A DNA stretch of 64,000 nucleotides, taken from assembly GCF_001648775.1 (NCBI RefSeq), contig NZ_LVEJ01000005.1:78793-142792 (forward strand), written 5' to 3'. The notes below the pieces were generated by a model that saw only the letters and a program-made list of their open reading frames with translations, made no database searches and had not been told where the DNA came from. The stretch is from Pseudomonas fluorescens (GTDB taxonomy: Bacteria > Pseudomonadota > Gammaproteobacteria > Pseudomonadales > Pseudomonadaceae). Every line of letters starts with the position of its first letter. Within the stretch, counting starts at the first letter, position 1. A program made the translations under genes and the position numbers. This document shows, in pieces, positions 18,265 through 27,524 of this stretch.

Positions 18265-19553
18265 GCCACCTTCTCTTGAGTCGGGAAAAGTTGCTGCATA
18301 AGCCCTTGCTTGTGTGACCTAAGGGTTTCGTGTTTTTGGATTTGTGCGGCGATCAGGTCATCGAGGCTGGTGAGGCACGAGGCGATGCGTTGTTGTTCGG
18401 CTTTGTCTTTCGGAAAGCCGAACGGGAGAGTGCGTATGAGTCCTTGACTCAAACTCCCCTGTCCAGCAGTGTTGCTTAGTGCTCGAATCTCTTCGTAGCG
18501 GCTACACAAATTCAGAAAAGTGAAGTTAGGAATCACGACCTCAGTTGGTAGGATTGCGGCACAGTTCTGGTTAGTCGACGCTTCGCAGTCGAGTAATGCG
18601 ACTTTTCCGCGAGTTTTTCCTTGCCCAATCAGCGCGACCAGCACTGTATGTTTGGGAAATAACTTTGCCGAAGAGTTTTTTAAACCTTCATTAGTAATGA
18701 ATTCTTCTGCGCAGCTGATGACATTGAAATCTACTAGAGATGTTGTCACCCACGGAATTGAGCCATTCCAATATTCCAATTTAGAACGCTCTGGCGTCCC
18801 ACCTGCGGATGTGTCGAAAATGTCTCCTATCGTCTTCATCTCCCACCCCTCCGCGGTTTGGAATTCGGGGAAGCGGAACCGAGGTTGGGTTTCGCCTTTG
18901 CGGGGGAAAAGCTGCTGCATCAGCCCTTTTTGATGATACTTGAGTGCCGCCACTTTGCGGGCTTGCACGGCAATCAGCTCGTCCACCGAATTCAGGCACT
19001 CGGCGATTTTTTGTTGTTCGGCTGATTGCGTCGGAAGCGGCAAACGGCCAGAAAGGAAAGTCGTGTTTGTGATTTGGAGCGTATTCTTCGCACCCTTTTG
19101 GCAAAGAGGCGAAAGAAAGTCCTTCGACCGGTTTGGCGATTCAAAATAAGCTTCGATCATCAACCCTAGATGCTGGTTGAGCGGCGTGAAGACGCCGTAA
19201 AGAGGCGAGAGTGCTACTTCGCCGTCGAATTTGCATTGTTTTACAACTCCGAACGGGAAAGCCTTCAACGGACTCTTCGTGTAAACCACATCAAAGCGTC
19301 TACCTATCGTGTAGTTGGACGTGTCGGCGGCTGCGAAACTGCGGCCCAAGAGCTCAATCTGGTTGACGATCCCGTATTCCATCGAAACCGAAAAAACATC
19401 ACGGCCGGCGGTGTTCTTTATTTTGTGTTCTTTGAGGGCCTTCGAGAGCGGGTCATATGACCAAGGCTCGTCGAAGCCCGGAAACCGAAGTTTCGGCACC
19501 AGCGTAGCCTTGCTTTCTTCCTTTGCGCCGGTTGTATTTGTCTTACTGTTCAT
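18261..19553 (-). CDS. hsdS: Type I restriction-modification specificity subunit HsdS
   Basis: 430 residues with two target-recognition domains. The first spans about residues 20-190 and is followed by a conserved helical spacer (AEQQKIAECLNSVDELIAVQARKVAALKYHQKGLMQQLFP). The second runs to about 400 and is followed by a near copy of that spacer (EQQRIASCLTSLDDLIAAQIQKHETLRSHKQGLMQQLFP). The duplicated helices set the distance between the two half-sites. The start overlaps the hsdR stop by 11 bases. Target sequence cannot be inferred. Confidence 0.92.
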   Translation of the reverse strand: MNSKTNTTGAKEESKATLVPKLRFPGFDEPWSYDPLSKALKEHKIKNTAGRDVFSVSMEYGIVNQIELLGRSFAAADTSNYTIGRRFDVVYTKSPLKAFPFGVVKQCKFDGEVALSPLYGVFTPLNQHLGLMIEAYFESPNRSKDFLSPLCQKGAKNTLQITNTTFLSGRLPLPTQSAEQQKIAECLNSVDELIAVQARKVAALKYHQKGLMQQLFPRKGETQPRFRFPEFQTAEGWEMKTIGDIFDTSAGGTPERSKLEYWNGSIPWVTTSLVDFNVISCAEEFITNEGLKNSSAKLFPKHTVLVALIGQGKTRGKVALLDCEASTNQNCAAILPTEVVIPNFTFLNLCSRYEEIRALSNTAGQGSLSQGLIRTLPFGFPKDKAEQQRIASCLTSLDDLIAAQIQKHETLRSHKQGLMQQLFPTQEKVA

Positions 19554-22500
19554 AAGCGCTCAGTCCTGAAATTTCGCGACCTTGGGCGCGTTTAATAAGT
19601 AAGCCGTGCAGCTGTTTCATCAGCGCCAGTTCGGCCTGGGCGCGGGCTTTCCAGCCGAGGTCGAGCGGGGCCATAAGGTCGCTGAGTTGTTCGCCGTCGA
19701 AGACCATACGCTGCAGAATGCCCTCGACAAAATTTTGCAAGGCGGCTGGGGCTAGCCGGTGGTTGTTCGCAATATCAGCGAGTTCGGCAGCGTCTTTTTG
19801 TTGTTTAAAGCGGCTGTAGCCTTCGCGAATAGCCGTTTCGCTCAGGCCCTCACCAGCCTTGAGAGTGGCGATATAGGCGGCAATGTCTTCGCGCTCGTTA
19901 ATAAACTTGGCATCTGCTTGGATCAGGCCAATAAGCTGATCACGGCTCATCTTCTGCTTACTGGGTTCTTGCTGCGAGAAGCGTGACATCAGACCCATGA
20001 TGTAGTCGTAGTCGATTACGGCAGAGGCGAATAGCACGAATTCGAAATCGAGTTGGTCCACTGCATCGTTTTTGTCATCGGGGTTTTTGCTGTTCTTATC
20101 TTGCTGGGCTTTGAGGCGCTGGGCTGTTTCCAGATAGGCACCGCGAAACCCCAGCAGGCTGTCCTTGGGCAGAATCTGTTCGATGGCGGCGGCGTTGTCC
20201 GCGGTGAGGTCAGTGTATTGGTCGAGCTGGGTTTTGAGGCGCTGCACTTCCTTGAAGTGGCTGATAAAAGCGGCACGGGCATCGTCGCCTTTCAGGTTAT
20301 GCACGGCCTCCGGCGCGCAGGCTACGCCTTGCGATTGCATAAAATCATCTAGCTTTTGTACGGCAGCCTGTAGTTTTTCAATCACCACGGGGGCTTTGTC
20401 CACCAGCCAAATTTCCCGGGCCTGTGGGCTGGACTCTTCACCAGAAAATAGGCTGACGGCTGCGTCCACGGCCTCTTGCTGATGGCGGAAGTCGAGGATG
20501 TTGCCGAACGGTTTTATCCCAGTAGGGCCCTTGTCCGGTGCCTGAGTACTACTGAGCACACGGTTGGTACGCGAGAAGGCCTGGATCAAACCGTGATACT
20601 TAAGGTTTTTATCCACGTACAGGGTGTTCAAGTATTTGGAGTCGAAGCCGGTTAGCAGCATGTCGACTACGATGGTGATGTCGATTTTCTGCGCATGCGG
20701 GTGGTCGGCATTTGGCCACTGTTGATCTTTAATGCGCTTTTGCACATCTTGGTAGTAGAGGTCGAACTCGCTGATGCTATGGTTGGTGCCGTAGCGGCCG
20801 TTGTAGTCGGCCAAGATGGCTTTGAGCGACGCTTTTTTGCCTTCTGGATCTTCTTCATTGTCCTGCTTTTCTTGCGGCAGGTCTTCCTGAATTTGTTTGA
20901 CGTCCGCATTGCCTTCGGCAGGCGGCGAGAATACGCATGCGATATTCAGCGACTGGTAGTCAGAGTCGGCCAGTTGTTTGGCGTGTTGCAGTTCGGCAAA
21001 CAGGCTATGGTATTCGATGGCGTCGTTGATGCTGGCCGTCGCCAAAATGGCATTGAAACGGCGCTGCGCGGTAGCCATGTCGTGTTTGGCGAGAATGGCT
21101 TCTACCACGGCTCGCTTGGCTAAACCTTCCCCTGGCTTGGGTGTTTTCTTGCCTTCTGGTTTGAAGTAATCGATATGGAAGCGCAGCACGTTGGCGTCTT
21201 CAATCGCGTGGGTAATGGTGTAAGCGTGTAGCTGCTTCTGGAACAGCTCATTCGTGGTTTGGTAAGACGCCTGCTGGTCTTCCACTTTTACCCGTGAGGC
21301 GTTCTCTTCAAAGATGGGCGTGCCGGTAAAGCCAAAAAGCTGGGCCTTGGGGAAGAATTCTTTGATGGCTTTGTGGTTATCCCCAAACTGGGAGCGGTGG
21401 CATTCATCGAAGATAAACACAATGCGTTTGTCGCGCAGTGGGGCCAACAGCTCTTTGTAGGTGGGCTGGTCGTTGCGTTGGCGCTGCTTGTTGCGTTTGC
21501 TGCTTTCATCAAGGGCGAGACCGAGCTTCTGGATTGTGGTGACGATGACTTTATCTGCGTAGTCCTCGGACAGCAGCCGACGCACCAGTGCAGCGGTGTT
21601 GGTGTTTTCTTCGACGCAGCCTTCCTGGAACTTGTTGAATTCCTCACGGGTCTGGCGGTCGAGGTCTTTGCGGTCCACTACAAAGAGGCATTTCTCGATC
21701 TCCGGGTTGTCCTTGAGCAAGGTGGACGCTTTGAAAGACGTGAGTGTTTTGCCGCTACCGGTGGTGTGCCAGATATAGCCATTGCCACAGTTTTGCTCGA
21801 TGCAGTCGACAATGGCTTTGACGGCATAGACCTGATACGGGCGCATCATCATGAGCTTTTGCTCGCTCGCTATCAGCACCATGTAGCGGTTGATTGTTTG
21901 GCCAAGCGTGCATTTGACGAGGAAGGTCTCGGCGAAGCGGTCGAGGTAGGTAATCTTTTTGTTCGCCTCGTTAGCAAACTGATAGATGGGCAAGAAGCGC
22001 TCATCGGCGTTGAACGAGAAGTGACGGGCGTTATTGTTGGCAAAGTAGTAGGTGTTGTCGCGGTTGCTGACGATGAACATCTGCAGGAAGCAAAGCAAGG
22101 ATTTGGTGTAGCCGTTGCCGGGATCGTTTTTGTATTCGACGATTTGTTCCATGGCGCGGCGCGGATTAATACCCAGCGTTTTCAACTCAACTTGAACGCA
22201 CGGCACACCGTTGATGAGGATGAGCACATCGAAACGGTGGTGGCTGTTGTCGGTGTTGATGCGCAGCTGATTGACCACCTCGAAGGTGTTTTTGCACCAG
22301 TCTTTAATATTGACCAGTGTGTAGTTCAGCGGCGTGCCGTCTTCGCGGGTGAAGGCATTACGCTCGCGCAGGATACGCGCAGCAGCAAACACATCAGGGG
22401 TAACGATCTCGTCGAGCAGGCGAGCAAATTCGCCATCAGTGAGGCGAACACGGTTGAGGGCCTCGAATTTCTCGCGAAAATTTCGCTCTAGCGAGGCGCG

Positions 22501-22581
22501 GTCTGTGATGTCTGGGCGGTAGCTGTATTTGAGCTCAATTAGCTTGTCGATAAAGCCTTGTTCGATTCTTTGCTCACTCAT
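19543..22581 (-). CDS. hsdR: Type I restriction endonuclease subunit HsdR
   Basis: 1012 residues from the ATG at 22581; the frame extends to 22683, but the added residues look unlike HsdR. The N-terminal PD-(D/E)xK nuclease has D118 and the E-x-K pair E132/K134. The SF2 translocase follows with TGSGKT (about 274-279) and DECH (in FIFDECHRSQFG). The C-terminal helical part contacts HsdM. It cuts unmodified DNA after ATP-driven translocation. It is the first gene of the operon, so its promoter is in 22582-22711, next to the tRNA terminator. Confidence 0.93.
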   Translation of the reverse strand: MSEQRIEQGFIDKLIELKYSYRPDITDRASLERNFREKFEALNRVRLTDGEFARLLDEIVTPDVFAAARILRERNAFTREDGTPLNYTLVNIKDWCKNTFEVVNQLRINTDNSHHRFDVLILINGVPCVQVELKTLGINPRRAMEQIVEYKNDPGNGYTKSLLCFLQMFIVSNRDNTYYFANNNARHFSFNADERFLPIYQFANEANKKITYLDRFAETFLVKCTLGQTINRYMVLIASEQKLMMMRPYQVYAVKAIVDCIEQNCGNGYIWHTTGSGKTLTSFKASTLLKDNPEIEKCLFVVDRKDLDRQTREEFNKFQEGCVEENTNTAALVRRLLSEDYADKVIVTTIQKLGLALDESSKRNKQRQRNDQPTYKELLAPLRDKRIVFIFDECHRSQFGDNHKAIKEFFPKAQLFGFTGTPIFEENASRVKVEDQQASYQTTNELFQKQLHAYTITHAIEDANVLRFHIDYFKPEGKKTPKPGEGLAKRAVVEAILAKHDMATAQRRFNAILATASINDAIEYHSLFAELQHAKQLADSDYQSLNIACVFSPPAEGNADVKQIQEDLPQEKQDNEEDPEGKKASLKAILADYNGRYGTNHSISEFDLYYQDVQKRIKDQQWPNADHPHAQKIDITIVVDMLLTGFDSKYLNTLYVDKNLKYHGLIQAFSRTNRVLSSTQAPDKGPTGIKPFGNILDFRHQQEAVDAAVSLFSGEESSPQAREIWLVDKAPVVIEKLQAAVQKLDDFMQSQGVACAPEAVHNLKGDDARAAFISHFKEVQRLKTQLDQYTDLTADNAAAIEQILPKDSLLGFRGAYLETAQRLKAQQDKNSKNPDDKNDAVDQLDFEFVLFASAVIDYDYIMGLMSRFSQQEPSKQKMSRDQLIGLIQADAKFINEREDIAAYIATLKAGEGLSETAIREGYSRFKQQKDAAELADIANNHRLAPAALQNFVEGILQRMVFDGEQLSDLMAPLDLGWKARAQAELALMKQLHGLLIKRAQGREISGLSAYEQ

Positions 22582-22683
22582 GATGGTGCTCTGCAATCTT
22601 CGTATGGCCAGTAGTAAAACATGACTATTGTTGTTACCGCACACTCGAATCAGACTCAACCAGTTTGATTTTTCGTAAAGCAC

Positions 22684-22720
22684 AAAAAAGCCCCAAACCC
22701 AAAGGGCCTGAGGCTTTCTC
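22684..22720 (-). terminator. Present terminator of tRNA-Arg, carried in by the island
   Basis: On the minus strand, AAAGCC pairs with GGCTTT around an inner GGCCC/GGG stem, and is followed by TTTTTTG. It differs from the ancestral terminator at 15139, as expected if the island brought its own tRNA 3' end and downstream DNA. Confidence 0.65.
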
Positions 22721-22776
22721 GTTTAAATCAATGGCGCACCAGGCGGGATTCGAACCCACGACCCCTGCCTTCGGAG
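22712..22776. repeat. Right attachment-site repeat
   Basis: Direct copy of 15164-15228 with one mismatch at the tRNA discriminator base. It now forms the 3' part of the working tRNA-Arg gene. Confidence 0.9.
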
Positions 22777-22808
22777 GGCAGTACTCTATCCAGCTGAGCT
22801 ACTGGTGC
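22732..22808 (-). tRNA. tRNA-Arg (anticodon CCG)
   Basis: 77-nt cloverleaf on the minus strand: acceptor GCACCAG / CTGGTGC, D arm with AGCTCAGCTGGATAGAGT, anticodon stem CTGCC / GGCAG around loop CTCCGAA (anticodon CCG), T arm GTGGGTTCGAATCCCGC, encoded CCA. It is the integration target of the island on its left. The 5' 32 bases are native; the rest was restored by the island copy. Confidence 0.95.
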
Positions 22809-22818
22809 AGCGGGCGAC

Positions 22819-22847
22819 ATCATACCTAGGTCGGCTCGGGGCGTCCA
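22819..22847 (-). promoter_or_regulatory. Sigma-70 promoter of tRNA-Arg
   Basis: On the minus strand -35 TGGACG (22842-22847), 17-bp spacer, -10 TATGAT (22819-22824), then a GC-rich discriminator typical of stable-RNA promoters under stringent control. The tRNA 5' end follows 10 bases later. Confidence 0.65.
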
Positions 22848-23250
22848 TGCTGGGTTTGAGCAGGTATTGTCAGTGCGCGTGTCGGCGCAAATCGCTGCAT
22901 TCCATAAAGCTGTAACGTCCTGCAAAACCCTCGCTTGGCGCTTTCCCGGGACTGATCTAAGTTTTGCCTGCGGCTGGAGCTTTTTGCTCGTTGATCTGAA
23001 AATTTCCACAAACACGGCGTTTTTGTTCTTTTTTTCGAACGACCTATTGTCCTTTACCCCCTTTGATCCTACGATCCGTTTGAGATTTCAAACGCTCTTA
23101 GGCTGGGTGTTGCCGCGCTGGTGGTTCGAAATGTCCACGGTTGATGCGCCACACCCGGTCACTGATTTCCCTGACGGCAGCCTTGCGAGGCGCCTTTCTA
23201 CAATCATAATTTGCTCCGCGCAGGCCGCGGTGCTGTTAAGGAAAGCCGAC
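22848..23250. promoter_or_regulatory. Intergenic region upstream of gabD
   Basis: About 400 bases without a supported gene. The gabD frame stays open through it, but there is no start with a ribosome site and no protein-like pattern. A possible sigma-70 promoter is TTGCGA (23183-23188), 16-bp gap, CATAAT (23205-23210), which would give a leader of about 35 bases. Confidence 0.4.
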
Positions 23251-24693
23251 ATGCAGCTTAAAGACACCCTGTTGTTCCGCCAGCAAGCCTTCATTGATGG
23301 CGCTTGGGTCGATGCGGACAACGGTCAGACGATCAAGGTCAACAACCCGGCCACCGGCGAAATCCTCGGTACCGTGCCAAAAATGGGCGCCGCTGAAACC
23401 CGCCGTGCCATCGAAGCTGCAGACAAAGCGCTGCCAGCCTGGCGTGCACTGACCGCCAAAGAGCGTGCTGGCAAGCTGCGCCGCTGGTTCGAACTGATGA
23501 TCGAGAACCAGGACGACCTCGCGCGCCTGATGACCCTCGAACAGGGCAAGCCGCTGGCCGAAGCCAAGGGTGAAATCGTTTACGCCGCTTCGTTCATCGA
23601 GTGGTTCGCCGAAGAAGCCAAGCGCATCTACGGTGACGTGATTCCGGGTCACCAGCCAGACAAGCGCCTGATCGTGATCAAGCAGCCAATCGGCGTGACC
23701 GCAGCCATCACCCCGTGGAACTTCCCGGCCGCGATGATCACCCGTAAAGCCGGCCCGGCACTGGCTGCCGGTTGCACCATGGTGCTCAAGCCGGCTTCGC
23801 AAACGCCGTTTTCCGCTTTCGCCCTGGCAGAACTGGCTCAGCGTGCCGGCATTCCTGCGGGCGTGTTCAGCGTCGTGTCCGGCAGCGCCGGCGACATCGG
23901 CAGCGAGCTGACCAGCAACCCGATCGTGCGCAAGCTGTCCTTCACCGGTTCGACCGAAATCGGTCGTCAACTGATGGCGGAATGCGCCAAGGACATCAAG
24001 AAAGTCTCGCTGGAACTGGGCGGCAACGCGCCGTTTATCGTGTTCGACGACGCGGACCTGGATAAGGCCGTCGAAGGCGCGATCATTTCCAAGTACCGCA
24101 ACAACGGCCAGACCTGCGTCTGTGCCAACCGTCTGTACATTCAGGACTCGGTCTACGATGCATTCGCCGAGAAGCTGAAAGTGGCCGTGGCCAAACTGAA
24201 GATCGGCAACGGTCTGGAAGACGGCACCACCACCGGTCCGCTGATCGACGAAAAAGCCGTGGCCAAGGTGCAAGAGCACATCGCTGACGCTGTATCCAAA
24301 GGCGCCACCGTACTCGCTGGCGGCAAGCAAATGGAAGGCAACTTCTTCGAGCCGACTATCCTGACCAACGTGCCGAAGAACGCCGCCGTGGCCAAGGAAG
24401 AAACCTTCGGTCCACTGGCGCCACTGTTCCGCTTCAAAGATGAAGCCGAAGTGATCGCGATGTCCAACGACACCGAGTTCGGTCTGGCTTCGTACTTCTA
24501 TGCTCGCGACCTCGGTCGTGTATTCCGTGTCGCGGAAGCGCTGGAATACGGCATGGTCGGCGTCAACACCGGGCTGATCTCCAACGAAGTCGCGCCGTTC
24601 GGCGGCATCAAGGCCTCGGGCCTGGGTCGTGAAGGCTCCAAGTACGGCATCGAAGATTACCTGGAAATCAAATACCTCTGCCTGGGCATCTAA
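23251..24693 (+). CDS. gabD: Succinate-semialdehyde dehydrogenase (NADP+)
   Basis: 480 residues, standard GabD length, beginning MQLKDTLLFRQQAFIDGAWV after GGAAAG. Aldehyde dehydrogenase motifs: ITPWNFPAAMI, SFTGSTEIGRQL (cofactor site), catalytic Glu in LELGGNAPF, catalytic Cys in NNGQTCVCANR. It oxidises succinate semialdehyde from GABA to succinate in the cytoplasm. gabT follows 185 bases later on the same strand. The long upstream in-frame extension is rejected for lack of start signals. Confidence 0.95.
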   Translation: MQLKDTLLFRQQAFIDGAWVDADNGQTIKVNNPATGEILGTVPKMGAAETRRAIEAADKALPAWRALTAKERAGKLRRWFELMIENQDDLARLMTLEQGKPLAEAKGEIVYAASFIEWFAEEAKRIYGDVIPGHQPDKRLIVIKQPIGVTAAITPWNFPAAMITRKAGPALAAGCTMVLKPASQTPFSAFALAELAQRAGIPAGVFSVVSGSAGDIGSELTSNPIVRKLSFTGSTEIGRQLMAECAKDIKKVSLELGGNAPFIVFDDADLDKAVEGAIISKYRNNGQTCVCANRLYIQDSVYDAFAEKLKVAVAKLKIGNGLEDGTTTGPLIDEKAVAKVQEHIADAVSKGATVLAGGKQMEGNFFEPTILTNVPKNAAVAKEETFGPLAPLFRFKDEAEVIAMSNDTEFGLASYFYARDLGRVFRVAEALEYGMVGVNTGLISNEVAPFGGIKASGLGREGSKYGIEDYLEIKYLCLGI

Positions 24694-24715
24694 GCCCGGA
24701 CAAGGATCGCTGCAA

Positions 24716-24749
24716 ACGCAAAGGGCACGAGAGCGCTGTCCCTTTGCGT
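24716..24749 (+). other. Hairpin between gabD and gabT
   Basis: Perfect 10-bp stem ACGCAAAGGG (24716-24725) / CCCTTTGCGT (24740-24749), 14-nt loop, followed only by CGTTTC. Without a T run it is more likely a processing or stability element between the two genes than a full terminator. Confidence 0.5.
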
Positions 24750-24878
24750 CGTTTCAAACCGGAATTTTCTCTGCGGCCAGGAACGCCGTGGCAGTCGATC
24801 ATCGCATGCTGCCACCGTCGATTTCTCCCGCTTAATCCTTGAACCACGCCGCCCGATGAGCGGCGAATGAGGACTGTA

Positions 24879-26156
24879 ATGAGCAAGACTAACGCTGAAC
24901 TGATGGCCCGTCGTACCGCAGCTGTTCCACGTGGTGTTGGCCAGATTCACCCGATCTTCGCTGAGTCGGCAAAAAACGCTACCGTGACTGACGTTGAAGG
25001 TCGTGAGTTCATCGACTTCGCCGGCGGCATCGCTGTACTGAACACTGGCCACGTGCACCCGAAAATCATCGCTGCCGTGACCGAACAGCTGAACAAGCTG
25101 ACCCACACTTGCTTCCAGGTGCTGGCTTACGAGCCGTACGTTGAGCTGTGCGAAAAGATCAACGCCAAGGTGCCAGGTGATTTCGCCAAGAAAACCCTGC
25201 TGGTCACCACCGGTTCGGAAGCCGTAGAAAACGCCGTGAAAATCGCCCGCGCCGCCACTGGCCGCGCTGGCGTTATCGCTTTCACCGGCGCCTACCACGG
25301 TCGCACCATGATGACCCTGGGCCTGACCGGTAAAGTCGTGCCGTACTCGGCCGGCATGGGCCTGATGCCAGGCGGCATCTTCCGCGCGCTGTACCCGAAC
25401 GAACTGCACGGCGTGAGCATTGACGATTCGATCGCTTCCATCGAACGCATCTTCAAGAACGACGCCGAGCCGAAAGACATCGCCGCGATCATCATCGAGC
25501 CGGTTCAGGGCGAAGGTGGTTTCTACGTCGCGCCGAAGGAATTCATGAAGCGTCTGCGCGCGCTGTGCGACCAGCACGGCATCCTGCTGATCGCTGACGA
25601 AGTACAGACTGGTGCTGGCCGTACCGGTACGTTCTTCGCCATGGAACAGATGGGCGTTGCTGCCGACCTGACCACTTTCGCCAAATCCATCGCTGGCGGC
25701 TTCCCGCTGGCCGGTGTGTGCGGCAAGGCCGAATACATGGACGCCATCGCACCAGGCGGCCTGGGCGGCACCTACGCCGGTAGCCCGATCGCTTGCGCCG
25801 CTGCTTTGGCGGTAATGGAAGTGTTCGAAGAAGAGCAACTGCTGGACCGCTGCAAGGCTGTCGGCGAGCGTCTGGTCACTGGCCTGAAAGCTATCCAGGC
25901 CAAGTACCCGGTGATCGGCGAAGTCCGTGCCCTCGGCGCGATGATCGCGGTCGAGCTGTTCGAAAATGGCGACAGCCACAAGCCGAACGCTGCTGCTGTA
26001 GCGTCGGTGGTGGCCAAGGCGCGCGACAAGGGCCTGATCCTGCTGTCCTGCGGCACTTACGGCAACGTTCTGCGCGTGCTGGTACCGCTGACCTCGCCGG
26101 ACGAGCAACTGGATAAAGGTCTGGCGATCATCGAAGAGTGCTTCTCCGAGCTCTGA
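24879..26156 (+). CDS. gabT: 4-aminobutyrate aminotransferase
   Basis: 425 residues starting MSKTNAELMARRTAAVPRGV, with GAGGA seven bases upstream of ATG 24879. Class III PLP aminotransferase: cofactor-binding motifs TTGSEAVENAVKIAR and IADEVQTGAGRTG, and the Schiff-base lysine in TTFAKSIAGGFPL. It transfers the amino group of GABA to 2-oxoglutarate, giving succinate semialdehyde for GabD. A clear terminator follows. Confidence 0.95.
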   Translation: MSKTNAELMARRTAAVPRGVGQIHPIFAESAKNATVTDVEGREFIDFAGGIAVLNTGHVHPKIIAAVTEQLNKLTHTCFQVLAYEPYVELCEKINAKVPGDFAKKTLLVTTGSEAVENAVKIARAATGRAGVIAFTGAYHGRTMMTLGLTGKVVPYSAGMGLMPGGIFRALYPNELHGVSIDDSIASIERIFKNDAEPKDIAAIIIEPVQGEGGFYVAPKEFMKRLRALCDQHGILLIADEVQTGAGRTGTFFAMEQMGVAADLTTFAKSIAGGFPLAGVCGKAEYMDAIAPGGLGGTYAGSPIACAAALAVMEVFEEEQLLDRCKAVGERLVTGLKAIQAKYPVIGEVRALGAMIAVELFENGDSHKPNAAAVASVVAKARDKGLILLSCGTYGNVLRVLVPLTSPDEQLDKGLAIIEECFSEL

Positions 26157-26182
26157 TCACCCCGTGTGACCTGATCGACAAA

Positions 26183-26207
26183 AAACCCGCTTCGGCGGGT
26201 TTTTTTA
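26183..26207 (+). terminator. Rho-independent terminator after gabT
   Basis: AAACCCGC, TTCG tetraloop, GCGGGTTT and a run of seven T. Starts 27 bases after the gabT stop. Confidence 0.92.
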
Positions 26208-26293
26208 CGCCCTCTGAAACACATCGGGCGCATTAGCGCTGTATCGAATGGCCAGCATTGGCTAAGGTTCAGGCATTGCAAGGGAGAGCGCGC

Positions 26294-27505
26294 ATGACTG
26301 CCGTTGATTTACCCGCCGTACCTCGAGTGCTGATCGCCGAGGCTGACCCATGGTCTCGCGACCTGCTCAAACACGTGCTGCTGAACGTGCGTTGCGATGC
26401 GCGGCTGGACCTGTGTGCCGATGGCCAGCAAGCCATGTCGTTGCTCAGCGAAGTGCCCTATGACCTCGCCATCGTCGACTGGGAGCTACCCGGCGTCGAT
26501 GGTCTGAATGTGCTGCGCAGCGTCCGTCAGCGCAAACGCAATCCGCCGTTGCCGTTCATTCTGATGAGCAGCCGCAATGACAGTGCCAGCGTGCGCGAAG
26601 CGATTCCGCTGGCGCCGACGGCGTATCTGACCAAACCCTTGAACATGGAAAGCCTGACCGAGCGTTTGCAGGGTTTGTTGCTCAATGCCGGTGAAGAAGT
26701 ATTTTGCGAAGTGCCGGCACTGGCGCCAGGCATGACCTTGTCGGTGTTTCTTGAACGCCGCCGTGAGCAGGCCGATGGCGCGCCGCTGATGACCGACGTG
26801 CAAGTGGCGGTGAAGCGCAGCCTCAATCCCGATGGCCTTGATCTGAAGCTGTTGGAAGATGAGATCAAAACCGACCCGCAAATCACCGCAGTACTGATCG
26901 CGGCGGCCAACAGCGCGGCGCAGCACCATGGCGCGCCGGTGCAAACATTGGCGCAGGCCCTGCATCGGTTGGGCACCGGACAGAGCATGAACCTGATTCT
27001 GGGGCTGGCACTCAAGCGCAGCGCCAGGCTCAGCGATCCGTGTCTGGCGGATTACGCCGAGCGCTACTGGGGGCTGTCGCTGCACACCGCAGAATACGCG
27101 CGCACGCTGGCGCGCTTGCTCGATCTGGATCAGGAGCGCTGCTACTGCGCGGGCATGCTGCATCGTCTCGGCGATCTGGCGTTGCTGCGTTGTTTGCAGG
27201 AATGGCAGCAGGCCGGTGGTGAGCTGGATGAACTGGAGGAAGTCGGCGAGGCGCTGGCGGAATTTGGTGCGGCTTACGGTTCGGCGCTGCGCACCCGCTG
27301 GCGATTACCGTTGGAACTGCGTGAGTTGATTGCGTCGGTCTACCAGCTCGGTGGCGGGGTGTATTCGCGTGAGGCGCTGGTGATGAACATGGCGGCGCAG
27401 ATGGCGCATCTGACTGAGCATGAGGGCGTTGAGGAACTGGCGAAGAGCCGCACGGCGCGTTTGCTGAAGATTGGCTTGCCGGAATTGATGCGGATGCGCA
27501 AATAA
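26294..27505 (+). CDS. Response regulator with HDOD output domain
   Basis: 403 residues from ATG 26294 with AGGGAGAG upstream; an in-frame TTG at 26258 is less likely. The receiver domain (about 10-130) has the phospho-acceptor Asp in LAIVDWELPG, the Thr/Ser strand FILMSS and the Lys in YLTKPL. The HDOD domain (about 170-360) is a degenerate HD hydrolase used as a signalling module. No cognate kinase is adjacent. HDOD response regulators of this build occur in biofilm and c-di-GMP circuits; the role here is not shown. Confidence 0.82.
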   Translation: MTAVDLPAVPRVLIAEADPWSRDLLKHVLLNVRCDARLDLCADGQQAMSLLSEVPYDLAIVDWELPGVDGLNVLRSVRQRKRNPPLPFILMSSRNDSASVREAIPLAPTAYLTKPLNMESLTERLQGLLLNAGEEVFCEVPALAPGMTLSVFLERRREQADGAPLMTDVQVAVKRSLNPDGLDLKLLEDEIKTDPQITAVLIAAANSAAQHHGAPVQTLAQALHRLGTGQSMNLILGLALKRSARLSDPCLADYAERYWGLSLHTAEYARTLARLLDLDQERCYCAGMLHRLGDLALLRCLQEWQQAGGELDELEEVGEALAEFGAAYGSALRTRWRLPLELRELIASVYQLGGGVYSREALVMNMAAQMAHLTEHEGVEELAKSRTARLLKIGLPELMRMRK

Positions 27506-27524
27506 CCTGCATCAGCACTGACTC

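Larger units (their letters stand above)
15229..22776. mobile_element. Genomic island at tRNA-Arg carrying a type I restriction operon
   Basis: The 7.55-kb segment lies between a truncated and a complete tRNA-Arg copy flanked by 65-bp direct repeats, the classical result of site-specific integration into a tRNA 3' end. Its cargo is only hsdR-hsdS-prrC-like-hsdM, all on the minus strand with overlapping ends. Codon use looks more AT-rich than in the flanks. No integrase, excisionase or relaxase reading frame fits in the remaining space (15229-15523 and 22582-22711), so it cannot move by itself as it stands. Confidence 0.85.

Noticed and set aside
21373..22491. A 372-codon plus-strand frame inside hsdR
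   Set aside because: It lies wholly opposite hsdR, whose motifs are intact. No ribosome site or domain pattern is seen.
22582..22683. N-terminal extension of HsdR by 34 residues
   Set aside because: MSEQRIEQGF at 22581 is a typical HsdR start. The extension is unlike the family and runs toward the tRNA terminator.
22867..23250. In-frame N-terminal extension of gabD by 128 residues
   Set aside because: The known GabD length and the ribosome site fit the ATG at 23251. The extension has no dehydrogenase-like content.
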